From Lachnospiraceae bacterium (GTDB lineage: Bacteria > Bacillota > Clostridia > Lachnospirales > Lachnospiraceae), in the NCBI GenBank assembly GCA_902363665.1, contig CABJAW010000009.1:1-64000 (forward strand): a DNA stretch of 64,000 nucleotides, in the 5' to 3' direction. The notes below the pieces were generated by a model. It ran no database searches. It was given only the letters and a program-made list of their open reading frames with translations, and had not been told where the DNA came from. This document shows positions 8,022 to 16,283 of the stretch, piece by piece (positions within the stretch are counted from its first letter, which is position 1; each line of letters starts with the position of its first letter). The translations under genes and the position numbers were made by a program.

Positions 8022-8693
8022 ATGAGTTTTAATATTGCAATCGATGGACCGGCGGGGGCCGGAAAAAGTACGATCGCGAAACGTGCGGCAGAAAAACTTT
8101 CATTTATTTATGTAGACACCGGGGCGATGTACCGGGCGATCGCACTCGGACTTCTGCGCAGTAATACCGATATCGCGGATGAGGCGGCGTTAAACGCAAG
8201 GCTCGCGGAGATTTCTGTGGAGATCAGCTATGAAGGCGGCGTACAGCAGGTTTACTTAAACGGAGAGAATGTATCGAATCTGATCCGGACGGAGGAGGTC
8301 AGCGACATGACGAGCCGCAGTTCAGCAATCGCACAGGTACGCGCAAAGCTGACCGATCTGCAAAGAGACCTTGCGGCAAGAGAAAATGTACTGATGGACG
8401 GGCGAGACATCGGAACGACGATTCTGCCGCATGCGCAGCTGAAAATATATCTGACCGCCAGCGTAGAGGTACGGGCGCTGCGCCGCTACAAAGAGTATCT
8501 GGCCAAAGGACAGAAGGACCAGACACTTGCAGAGGTGGAAAAGGATGTAGAAAACAGAGATTATCGCGATATGCACCGGGATGTCTCGCCGCTTTGCCAG
8601 GCAGAAGATGCAGTTTACCTGGATTCATCTGAGATGACGATTGAGGAAGTGGTCGATCACATTGTAATGCTTGCGAGGGAGCGTATGGCATGA
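8022..8693 (+). CDS. cmk: Cytidylate kinase
   Basis: Phosphorylates CMP and dCMP with ATP in pyrimidine nucleotide metabolism. The 223-residue protein has the Walker A loop DGPAGAGKST at residues 7-16, the VDTGAMYRAIAL substrate region, DGRDIGTTI near residue 127 and the ENRDYRDMHRDVSPL lid/nucleotide region. Length is normal. The stop codon overlaps the ispH start (ATGA), indicating translational coupling. Confidence 0.97.
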   Translation: MSFNIAIDGPAGAGKSTIAKRAAEKLSFIYVDTGAMYRAIALGLLRSNTDIADEAALNARLAEISVEISYEGGVQQVYLNGENVSNLIRTEEVSDMTSRSSAIAQVRAKLTDLQRDLAARENVLMDGRDIGTTILPHAQLKIYLTASVEVRALRRYKEYLAKGQKDQTLAEVEKDVENRDYRDMHRDVSPLCQAEDAVYLDSSEMTIEEVVDHIVMLARERMA

Positions 8694-9538
8694 AAGTTAT
8701 CGTAGCAAAGACGGCAGGGTTCTGTTTTGGCGTGAAGCGCGCGGTCGATCAGGTATACCGTCAGATCGAAGAAGGAAAAAAGCCGATTTATACGTATGGA
8801 CCGATCATCCACAATGAGGAGGTGGTCCGGGAGCTTGCGGAAAAGGGAGTACGGATCGTAGAAACAGAGGAGGAACTCCGAAAACTGAAAGAAGGAACCG
8901 TGATCATTCGTTCACATGGAGTGCCGGAAAGAATTTACAGGCTGATCGAAGCACAGGGGCTCGAAATGATAGATGCGACCTGTCCGTTTGTGAAAAAAAT
9001 TCACCGGATCGTGCAGAGCCACAGTGCTGAGGGCCGGGAGATCGTGATCATCGGAAATGACGGTCACCCGGAGGTGGAGGGCATCAAAGGGTGGTGCAGT
9101 ACTCCGGTGACGGTGATCGGAGAGGAAGCAGAAGCAGAAGCGTTTCTGCGCGAGCCGCATCCGGCAATCTGCGTCGTATCGCAAACGACATTTAATTACA
9201 AGAAATTTGATAAATTGGTTGAAATTATCTCCAAAATGAGGTATGATAAATTAGATATTTTGAATACGATATGTAGCGCCACAGAAGAACGGCAGTCTGA
9301 GGCCAGGCAGATCGCAGGTCAGGTCGACAGTATGATCGTGATCGGAGGCAGCCACAGCTCAAATACGAGAAAGCTATTCGAAATATGCAAGAAAGAATGT
9401 GCAAATACTTACCATATACAAACACTGAAAGATTTGGATATTCGGCGATTGCCATCCAGGGGTTGCGTAGGTATTACAGCAGGGGCATCGACCCCAAATA
9501 ATTTAATTGAGGAGGTTTCAAAACAATGTCAGATTTAA
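8690..9538 (+). CDS. ispH: 4-hydroxy-3-methylbut-2-enyl diphosphate reductase
   Basis: Last enzyme of the MEP isoprenoid pathway; a [4Fe-4S] enzyme making IPP and DMAPP. The three cluster cysteines are visible: C12 in AGFCFGVKRAV, one in DATCPFVKKIH and one in LNTICSATEERQ. The HSHG-like IRSHGVPE and GGSHSSNT motifs are also present. At 282 residues it is the usual size. It overlaps cmk by 4 bases, and its last 13 bases overlap the S1-domain gene, so the three genes are coupled. In many Clostridia IspH and S1 are fused; here they are separate frames. Confidence 0.97.
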   Translation: MKVIVAKTAGFCFGVKRAVDQVYRQIEEGKKPIYTYGPIIHNEEVVRELAEKGVRIVETEEELRKLKEGTVIIRSHGVPERIYRLIEAQGLEMIDATCPFVKKIHRIVQSHSAEGREIVIIGNDGHPEVEGIKGWCSTPVTVIGEEAEAEAFLREPHPAICVVSQTTFNYKKFDKLVEIISKMRYDKLDILNTICSATEERQSEARQIAGQVDSMIVIGGSHSSNTRKLFEICKKECANTYHIQTLKDLDIRRLPSRGCVGITAGASTPNNLIEEVSKQCQI

Positions 9539-10602
9539 GTTTTGAACAAATGCTGGAAGAATCATTCAAAACAATTCATAATGGAGAGGTAGTCGAAGGC
9601 ACTGTTATTGATGTCAAAGAAGATGAAATCATCTTGAACATTGGATATAAGGCTGACGGTATCATTACCAGAAGCGAATATACAAATGATTCTAATGCAG
9701 ACCTTCGCGAGCTTGTCCATACTGGTGACAAGATGGAAGCAAAGGTTTTAAAGGTAAATGACGGAGATGGTCAGGTGCTTCTTACCTATAAGCGTCTTGC
9801 TGCTGAGAAGGGCAATAAGAGACTGGAAGAGGCATTCAACACACAGGAAGTTCTGAAAGCACCGGTCGTACAGGTACTGACAGGCGGTCTGAGCGTTGTT
9901 GTTGACGAGGCAAGAGTATTCATCCCGGCAAGCCTTGTTTCTGATACTTACGAGAAGAATCTTGAGAAGTATGCAGGACAGGAGATCGAATTTGTGATCA
10001 CAGAGTTCAATCCGCGCAGAAGAAGAATCATCGGCGACCGCAAGCAGCTTCTTGTAGCAAAGAAAGCTGAGATGCAGAAAGAGCTCTTTGAGAGAATCCA
10101 CGTTGGTGATGTGGTAGAAGGTGTTGTAAAGAATGTTACTGATTTCGGTGCATTCATCGACCTTGGCGGTGCAGATGGACTGCTTCACATCTCTGAGATG
10201 TCCTGGGGTCATGTTGAGAACCCGAAGAAAGTATTTAAGGTAGGCGAGAAGCTGAAAGTCCTGATCAAAGATATCAATGGCGACAAGATCGCTCTGAGCC
10301 TGAAATTTGAGGATCAGAATCCGTGGCTTACCGCAGCAGACAAGTATGCAGCAGGCAGCGTAGTAGAAGGCCGTGTAGCAAGAATGACCGACTTCGGTGC
10401 ATTCGTTGAGCTTGAGCCGGGTGTAGACGCTCTGCTTCATGTATCCCAGATCTCCCGTGAGCACGTTGAGAAGCCGTCCGACATCCTGAAAGTTGGCCAG
10501 GTGATCACTGCTAAGGTAGTAGATTTCAACGGCGAGGATAAGAAGATCAGCCTGAGCATGAAGGCTCTTGAGAACCAGGCTCCGGCAGAGGACGAGGAGT
10601 AA
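9526..10602 (+). CDS. rpsA: S1 RNA-binding domain protein (ribosomal protein S1-like)
   Basis: A 358-residue protein with four S1 (OB-fold) repeats: about 17-87, 103-170, 191-259 and 277-347. Repeats 3 and 4 carry the classical DFGAF(I/V) and LLH(I/V)S motifs. It is shorter than the six-repeat E. coli S1, as usual in Firmicutes, and should bind mRNA during translation. GGAGG lies inside the end of ispH, 10 bases before the ATG, and the two frames overlap by 13 bases. A strong terminator follows. Confidence 0.93.
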   Translation: MSDLSFEQMLEESFKTIHNGEVVEGTVIDVKEDEIILNIGYKADGIITRSEYTNDSNADLRELVHTGDKMEAKVLKVNDGDGQVLLTYKRLAAEKGNKRLEEAFNTQEVLKAPVVQVLTGGLSVVVDEARVFIPASLVSDTYEKNLEKYAGQEIEFVITEFNPRRRRIIGDRKQLLVAKKAEMQKELFERIHVGDVVEGVVKNVTDFGAFIDLGGADGLLHISEMSWGHVENPKKVFKVGEKLKVLIKDINGDKIALSLKFEDQNPWLTAADKYAAGSVVEGRVARMTDFGAFVELEPGVDALLHVSQISREHVEKPSDILKVGQVITAKVVDFNGEDKKISLSMKALENQAPAEDEE

Positions 10603-10650
10603 TTCTTTCTCCTGGTCAGATCCGAGAATAAAATAATCAAAACATACAGA

Positions 10651-10682
10651 AGGGCTTCCGGAAAATTTCCGGAAGCCCTTTT
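10651..10682 (+). terminator. Terminator of the cmk-ispH-rpsA group
   Basis: Perfect stem AGGGCTTCCGGAAA/TTTCCGGAAGCCCT followed by TTTT. Confidence 0.92.
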
Positions 10683-10717
10683 CTGACACTGTAAATGTTT
10701 GTTTTGAACGACAGGTC

Positions 10718-10867
10718 GCGAAGCGACTGCGTTCATGAAATATCATAAGGGGAGCCCGCTTGCGGAATCTTGTAAGGAGGGATCCGTTTACGGGAGGATT
10801 CCTTACGAGCCTGGATTCCTTATGATCCTACAAGTAGCGAAGCGGATTGGAATGTCCGTTTTACATC
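10718..10867. repeat. Nested palindromes plus a dispersed-repeat copy
   Basis: CATAAGGGGAGCC...TTCCTTATG arms (about 10744-10825) enclose a second stem, TAAGGAGGGATCC...GGAGGATTCCTTA (about 10772-10806), related to the post-tmRNA palindromes. A copy of the AAGCGGAT...ATCCGCTT family with changes in the right arm follows at 10839-10862. The block separates S1 from the convergent rnfB. Confidence 0.75.
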
Positions 10868-10888
10868 AAAGAAGTTGTCTTTGGAAAA

Positions 10889-11686
10889 TTAGCTCACATC
10901 TTTCTTTCGGATAACACCCGCCGGGCATTTCTCCGCACATTTTCCACATTTTGTACATTTCTCATAATCGATATGAGCCACGTTATTTTCAACGGTGATT
11001 GCGCCGGATTCGCACTGTTTTTCACACAGCTTGCAGGCGAGACAGCCGGCCTTGCAGACTTTCTTAACTGCGGCACCGCGGTCGTGGCTGGAGCAGCGTA
11101 CCGCATAGACGGCAGATTCCGGGACGAGCTCGATCAGGTGCCGCGGACAGGCAGCAACACATTTTCCACAGGCCTTGCATTTGGAACGGTCCACGCTTGC
11201 AACACCCTGATTGACGGTAATTGCACCGAACGGACAAGCGGAAGCACAGGTGCCAAAGCCGATACAGCCATAGTCGCAGGTCCACGGGGAAAGCCCGCTG
11301 CTGGCAGCGGAAGCGCAGTCGTGGATGCCGACGTAACGGCATCTGGCTGCTGCATTTTCGCAGTCGCCGGAGCATTTGACATAAGCGGCGACTTTTTCTG
11401 TTTTTTCCATCTGAAGGCCGAGCAGACGGCTGATCTTTTCTGCGACAGGATCACCGCCGACCGGACAGGCATTTACCGGTGCTTCCTGATTTGCAATAGC
11501 TGATGCAAGCGCATCACATCCGGCATAACCGCAGCCGCCGCAATTGTTGCCCGGCAGGCATTCGCGGATCGCTACCTGTTTCTCATCTACTTCTACTTTA
11601 AATTTTTTATCGACTGTGACCAGCAGAATGCCGATCAGCATGCCAATGACAGCCACAGCAAGTGTGGCAACAATGATTGATGACAT
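10889..11686 (-). CDS. rnfB: Rnf complex subunit B (Fe-S protein)
   Basis: Electron-input subunit of the ion-translocating ferredoxin:NAD+ oxidoreductase. The 265 residues comprise an N-terminal membrane anchor (about 5-25) and the RnfB-type cluster region CLPGNNCGGCGYAGCDAL. Ferredoxin-like cysteine motifs follow: CDYGCIGFGTCASACP, CKACGKCVAACP, CLACKLCEKQC and CTKCGKCAEKCP. This is the extended multi-cluster form found in Clostridia. It is the last gene of the minus-strand operon, 73 bases after rnfA. Its reading frame ends within 25 bases of a dispersed repeat. Confidence 0.96.
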   Translation of the reverse strand: MSSIIVATLAVAVIGMLIGILLVTVDKKFKVEVDEKQVAIRECLPGNNCGGCGYAGCDALASAIANQEAPVNACPVGGDPVAEKISRLLGLQMEKTEKVAAYVKCSGDCENAAARCRYVGIHDCASAASSGLSPWTCDYGCIGFGTCASACPFGAITVNQGVASVDRSKCKACGKCVAACPRHLIELVPESAVYAVRCSSHDRGAAVKKVCKAGCLACKLCEKQCESGAITVENNVAHIDYEKCTKCGKCAEKCPAGVIRKKDVS

Positions 11687-11759
11687 AAGTACCTCCTATC
11701 CTGGATTTCGCGTTAGTGAGAACGGAAATCAGTTCCGCCCTCAGCCGCAAACCATTCGC

Positions 11760-12350
11760 TTACAGTGACAGTCCGGCAAATCCCATGAATGCGATGGACA
11801 TCAGGGCTGCGGACAGAAGTACGACAGGGGCACCGCGGAACGGAAGCGGAACACTTGCTTCATCGATTCGTTCGCGGATGCCGGCAAGCAGTACGATCGA
11901 GATCGTGTAGCCGACTGCCGTACCGAAACCTGCAGTCACACTCTGAATGAAATTGTAACCGTCCTGCACGTTGGTCAGAGCGACACCGAGCACGGCGCAG
12001 TTGGTAGTGATCAGAGGTAGATAGATTCCAAGCGCATTGTAGATCGCCGGTGAAGTCTTTTTCAGGAACATCTCAACGATCTGTACGAGCGCTGCAATGA
12101 CGAGAATAAAGACAATGGTTTCCAGGTATTCCAGGTGCAGCGGAACCAGCAGGAAATCGTACAGCAGGCTGGCTACGCCTGAAGAAAGTGTGATAACAAA
12201 GATAACGGCTACTCCAAGACTTAAGGAAGTCTTGATCTGTTTGGAAACGCCGAGGAAGGAGCAGATTCCGAGAAACTGACTCAGTACGACGTTGTTGACG
12301 AGAGCCGTGGTAATGATGATCAGGATCAATGATGTATTCATATGGCTCAT
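11760..12350 (-). CDS. rnfA: Rnf complex subunit A
   Basis: Integral membrane subunit, 196 residues, with six hydrophobic helices. It has the RnfA/NqrE signatures NNVVLSQFLGICSFLGVS near residue 20 and LPLITTNCAVLGVAL near residue 105, containing the conserved cysteines thought to hold a membrane [2Fe-2S] centre. Together with RnfE it forms the inverted pseudo-symmetric membrane pair. It overlaps the end of rnfE by 4 bases. Confidence 0.96.
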   Translation of the reverse strand: MSHMNTSLILIIITTALVNNVVLSQFLGICSFLGVSKQIKTSLSLGVAVIFVITLSSGVASLLYDFLLVPLHLEYLETIVFILVIAALVQIVEMFLKKTSPAIYNALGIYLPLITTNCAVLGVALTNVQDGYNFIQSVTAGFGTAVGYTISIVLLAGIRERIDEASVPLPFRGAPVVLLSAALMSIAFMGFAGLSL

Positions 12351-13024
12351 CCCTCCTTATTCTCATTCTGGCAGCCGGATTTGCTGCAGTGGTTGCAACA
12401 GCCGTCACAGCCCTTGATAAGGTCTGCAGAATTGTTCTTGATATGTAAGGCATTCATGACTGCGATAATCAGCGCGATGACGAGAAATGCGCCGGGAGCC
12501 TTTACAAAGATTGCGATCGGTGATACGGATTCCGGAAGGATAGAAAGTCCGAAGAGTTTTCCTGAGCCGAGCAGTTCACGGATCATGCCGATCAGAGTCA
12601 GTGCAACCGTAAAGCCAAGACCCATTCCAAGCCCGTCGAAAAGTGCAAGTCCCGGTCCGACCTTGTTTGCATAAGCTTCTGCACGGCCGAGAATGATGCA
12701 GTTTACGACGATCAGCGGGATGTAAATGCCAAGCGAAGCGTACAGCCCGGGAGCGTATGCCTGAAGCAGCAGATCAACAACTGTAACGAGAGAAGCTACA
12801 ATGACGATGTAAGCCGGAAGGCGTACCTGATCCGGAATGATCTTCCGCATCAGAGAGATGATTAGGTTGGAAAAGATCAGAACCGCAAGGGTGGAAAGCC
12901 CCATGCCGATTCCGTTGATGGCGGAGGTGGTGACAGCCAGAGTCGGACACATGCCGAGCATCAGGACAAGGCTGGGATTTTCCTTCACCACGCCGTTGTA
13001 AAGTCGTTCTACATATTTATTCAT
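12347..13024 (-). CDS. rnfE: Rnf complex subunit E
   Basis: Membrane subunit of 225 residues, homologous to RnfA. Visible signatures are NPSLVLMLGMCPTLAVT near residue 16 and YIPLIVVNCIILGRAEAYA near residue 105, with the conserved Cys pair. The C-terminus has an extra Cys-rich tail (CDGCCNHCSKSGC), which is not part of the core and could bind metal. It lies 15 bases after the rnfD-rnfG gene and overlaps rnfA by 4 bases. Confidence 0.95.
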   Translation of the reverse strand: MNKYVERLYNGVVKENPSLVLMLGMCPTLAVTTSAINGIGMGLSTLAVLIFSNLIISLMRKIIPDQVRLPAYIVIVASLVTVVDLLLQAYAPGLYASLGIYIPLIVVNCIILGRAEAYANKVGPGLALFDGLGMGLGFTVALTLIGMIRELLGSGKLFGLSILPESVSPIAIFVKAPGAFLVIALIIAVMNALHIKNNSADLIKGCDGCCNHCSKSGCQNENKEG

Positions 13025-13038
13025 AGTCTGTCCCCTCC

Positions 13039-14577
13039 TTATTGGATTGACGATGCATAGAAAGCAAGCGCAGTGTTGACTGCATTTACAACAGCACCGG
13101 AAGAGGTCGATGCGCCGGAGACGGAGTCGATCTCATTGTCTGTGGTGGAGCCGCCGGCCTTGTTTAAAGTAAATGCGTCGGTATTGACTCCTGCAAACTG
13201 ACTGCGGAATGCATCCTCGCCGCAGAGCATACCCATACCGGCCGTCTCATGCAGCTCAGTGAAGGAGATGCCGAGTACGGTGCCTTCTGTGTCAAGCCCG
13301 ACGGAGAGTGTGATGGTTCCATCATATCCGTCACCGCTGGAGACGCTGATGACGTATCCGACGGTCGCATCCGAAGCGTCTTTTCCAACCATGACGCTGT
13401 TGATATAGGTCTTGCCGAATTTCTCGTCGTAAATGTCGCCTCCGAGGGCTTCGATCTTTGCATTGATCGTGTCGTCAGTCACAAAGGTTTCTGCATCCGG
13501 GCAGACTTCTTTGTAGGAAGCTGCATTTGCAGCAAGCTTCTGCTCGTCGATTTTATCCCTGGTCAGGACATAAACACTGCTGAGTGCAAGTCCGGCACAC
13601 AGGGTGATGATCGTCAGGTTGACAGCAGCCTTTGGAAACTGTGGCTTTCCGGATGCGGCGCGATAGCCGAGCGGTTTCGGGACAGAAATCTTATCGATAA
13701 ACGGAACGACCATATTTGCGATGATGATTGCATAGCTGACGGAATCGGCAGAGCTTCCATAGACACGGAAGAGCCCGGCAAGAATACCAGTGATCGCGCC
13801 GTAAAGCAGCTGGCCGCGGGAAGTGACCGGGCTGGTGACCGGATCGGTCGCCATAAAGAAAGCACCCATCAGTACACCGCCGCCGCAGATATGGATCAGC
13901 AGATAATTCGGATCAAAGCCATGTCCGCCGAAGAGTCCCATAAATACAGCAAACGCAGCCACAAAAGCAGCCGGGATCTCGATCGTGATGCCTCCGGTGA
14001 TCAGCAGGAAGATCCCACCGATCAGAAGGGCAACTGCACTTCCGCCGATCACGCCGGCCGTGTAACCGAGTGCAGTCTGGGAAAGACTTACAGCTTCACC
14101 GGCACGCAGTGCGGCAAGCGGGGTAGCAGAACTCATGCCGTCGACAGAGAAATTTGTCATGGCACTTCCGAAGGAGATCAGCAAAAAGCAGCGTCCGGTC
14201 AGAGCCGGGTTCATGAAGTTCTTGCCGAGTCCGCCGAAAAAGCATTTGACAAACAGAATTGCGAAGACGGATCCAAGACACGGAAGGTAGAGAGGTACGG
14301 CCGGGGAGAGCGAAAGGCCCAGGAGCAGGCCGGTAACAACAGCGCTGCCGTCCTTGACCGTCATTGGCTTTCTGGCTGCTTTGTCATAGAGAAATTCCGT
14401 AGCTACTGCGGAAGCGACACTGATCAGCAGGATCAGAAAAGCATGGATGCCGTAGCGGTAAATGCCGAACACGGCAGCCGGAAGCAAAGCCAGTACCACA
14501 TCGGTCATCACAGCGCCGGTGGTCAGGCGATGACGGATGTGAGGACTGGAAGACATGTTCAGTAGTTTTTCATTCAT
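13039..14577 (-). CDS. Fused Rnf subunits D and G
   Basis: One 512-residue frame contains RnfD (about 1-310) followed by RnfG (about 325-512). The RnfD part has many membrane helices and the flavinylation motif DGMSSATPL with the FMN-accepting Thr at about 152. The RnfG part has one membrane helix (AAVNLTIITLCAGLALSSVYVL), a periplasmic-type domain with GYVISVSSGDGYDG, and a C-terminal DSVSGASTSS in which the FMN acceptor would be Ser at about 490 instead of the usual Thr. The junction (KPLGYRAASGKPQFPK) has no stop or frameshift. I use the ATG at 14577, preceded by GAGGGA; a GTG at 14592 overlaps the rnfC stop. rnfD and rnfG are normally separate genes. Confidence 0.93.
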   Translation of the reverse strand: MNEKLLNMSSSPHIRHRLTTGAVMTDVVLALLPAAVFGIYRYGIHAFLILLISVASAVATEFLYDKAARKPMTVKDGSAVVTGLLLGLSLSPAVPLYLPCLGSVFAILFVKCFFGGLGKNFMNPALTGRCFLLISFGSAMTNFSVDGMSSATPLAALRAGEAVSLSQTALGYTAGVIGGSAVALLIGGIFLLITGGITIEIPAAFVAAFAVFMGLFGGHGFDPNYLLIHICGGGVLMGAFFMATDPVTSPVTSRGQLLYGAITGILAGLFRVYGSSADSVSYAIIIANMVVPFIDKISVPKPLGYRAASGKPQFPKAAVNLTIITLCAGLALSSVYVLTRDKIDEQKLAANAASYKEVCPDAETFVTDDTINAKIEALGGDIYDEKFGKTYINSVMVGKDASDATVGYVISVSSGDGYDGTITLSVGLDTEGTVLGISFTELHETAGMGMLCGEDAFRSQFAGVNTDAFTLNKAGGSTTDNEIDSVSGASTSSGAVVNAVNTALAFYASSIQ

Positions 14578-14588
14578 TTTCCGTTCCC

Positions 14589-15923
14589 TCACTTTCTTTT
14601 TGCGGCCATGATCGAGGCTTTCGTCTGTTTGAACAGCTGCATCAGCGGGCGCTTGGCCGGGCAGATGTAGGTGCAGGAACCACAGGCAATGCAGTCCAGC
14701 CCGTACAGCTTTTTCTCGTATCGTTCATAATCCTTTCGCTCGGCGGCCTCAGCCATCATCTGCGGTACAAGACCGATCGGACAGACGTGGCCGCAGCGGC
14801 CGCAGCGCAGGCAGGCAGTCATCTGATTTTCAGCGAGTTCAACTTCATCCTCCGCGAGAACCGTCAGTGCATTGTTGTTCTTGGCGATCGGGACATCGAG
14901 TGTCGACATGGCAATTCCCATCATTGGACCGCCGCAGAGAATCTTTTTGGCGGTACATTCCGGTTTGATGCCGCCTGCTGCCTCAAGCAGTTCCCTGCAG
15001 GAAGTGCCGATCCGTACTTCCATCGTGTGTGGTTTTACAACGGCGTCACCGGATACGGTAAAGAGACGGGTCATCAGAGGTTCTGATTTACAGACTGCGC
15101 GGTAGATGGCGTTTAAGGAACTGACGTTGCAGACGACACAGCCCAGATCTGCCGGAAGCTGTCCGAAACGCAGCTGTCTTCCGGTGACAACGCCGATCAG
15201 GTTTCGTTCGCCGCCTTCCGGGTATTTTGCTTTCACTTCAAGTACAGAAATATTGGAATCGGAAGCGCAGGCCTTTGTCATGGCTGCGATTGCCTCTGGT
15301 TTGTTGTCTTCGATGGCGATTACGCCTTTTGCATTTGGAAAGAGCCGCAGTACCAGCCGCATACCTTCCACGATTCCGTCGCTTCTGGTGCGCATCAGCT
15401 GGTCGTCGCAGGTAATGTAAGGTTCACATTCAGAGCCGTTTGCAATGACGTAATCAATTTGCTCCGGATTACGCGGGGCAAGTTTTACGTGGGTTGGAAA
15501 TCCGGCGCCGCCAAGACCGACGATACCGGCTGCCTTGATCGCATCCAGAATCTGCGGGCCGCTCATTGAGGTGTCATCATGTTCTGTGCCGACACCCGGG
15601 GCGAGGGTAAATAATCCGTCATTCTCGATGACAATGCAGGTGGCTCTGCCGCCGTTTACCGTGTGCCGTTCCTCAATGGCTTTTACTTTGCCGGAGCAGG
15701 AACTGATGATGTTTGCGGATACGAAGCCGTCCGCCTCGGCGATCAGCTGGCCGGCAAGAACGGGATCCCCCTTTTTTACAACTGGCTTTGCTGGTTTTCC
15801 AATGTGCTGGTTGACCGGGAAGACAAGCTCTCCTTTGGGGAGAAATTCTTCGATCGGACAATCTTTGGAGAGGTCTTTGTGTCCGTCTGGATGGACGCCT
15901 CCCCGAAACGTTTTGTGACTCAT
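14589..15923 (-). CDS. rnfC: Rnf complex subunit C
   Basis: Peripheral NADH/flavin-binding subunit, 444 residues, first gene of the operon. An N-terminal barrel-sandwich region (PAKPVVKKGDPVLAGQLIAEADGFVSA) precedes the Rossmann-like GLGGAGFPTHVKL motif near residue 140. The C-terminal part carries two [4Fe-4S] motifs, CLRCGRCGHVCP and CIACGSCTYICP. A good GGAGG site lies 8 bases before the ATG. The order C-DG-E-A-B, all minus strand, is that of clostridial rnf operons. Confidence 0.97.
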   Translation of the reverse strand: MSHKTFRGGVHPDGHKDLSKDCPIEEFLPKGELVFPVNQHIGKPAKPVVKKGDPVLAGQLIAEADGFVSANIISSCSGKVKAIEERHTVNGGRATCIVIENDGLFTLAPGVGTEHDDTSMSGPQILDAIKAAGIVGLGGAGFPTHVKLAPRNPEQIDYVIANGSECEPYITCDDQLMRTRSDGIVEGMRLVLRLFPNAKGVIAIEDNKPEAIAAMTKACASDSNISVLEVKAKYPEGGERNLIGVVTGRQLRFGQLPADLGCVVCNVSSLNAIYRAVCKSEPLMTRLFTVSGDAVVKPHTMEVRIGTSCRELLEAAGGIKPECTAKKILCGGPMMGIAMSTLDVPIAKNNNALTVLAEDEVELAENQMTACLRCGRCGHVCPIGLVPQMMAEAAERKDYERYEKKLYGLDCIACGSCTYICPAKRPLMQLFKQTKASIMAAKRK

Positions 15924-16283
15924 ACGATACCTCCTGTTTGATTGTCATATCTCGTCTGCAGGGGAGCGGAGAACCTCATAATCAGGGTATCCGGCGACTG
16001 CAGAGGGCGGTTATTTCCCTGCATAAGGAGAAACCATCCCTTATGAGCCTGGGTGGGCTTCCTTATGATTTTGCGGATAACGGACATAGATGGTAAATAT
16101 CCGGTCAGCGCAAAATGAAATAAATAATCGATTAAGAAAATCATATCAGATACGAGCCTGAAAATCCAGCTTTTTTCACAAAGAAATACGTTAAAAAAAT
16201 AACTGTTTTGTTAATTAATACACATACATATGAGAAGTTAGAAAAAAGAGTTCCTGGAAATGCAATAAAAAGAGAGATTTTTT
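15924..16283. other. rnf upstream region with palindromes, no gene
   Basis: Contains an imperfect palindrome at about 16021-16070 (CATAAGGAG...CTTCCTTATG) of the same style as those near tmRNA and at 10744-10825, and an AT-rich stretch at about 16106-16290. A TTAACAA half site (minus strand, 16208-16214) resembles half a Rex operator, but the other half is poor. The rnf promoter must be here; I could not place its -35/-10 with confidence. Confidence 0.5.

Noticed and set aside
10847..11503. 218-codon plus-strand frame opposite rnfB
   Set aside because: It begins in a dispersed repeat and is antisense to the clearly identified Cys-rich RnfB.
13249..14565. 438-codon open frame on the plus strand opposite the RnfD-RnfG gene
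   Set aside because: It is antisense to a well-supported membrane protein gene, has no ribosome binding site, is composition-driven and resembles no protein family.
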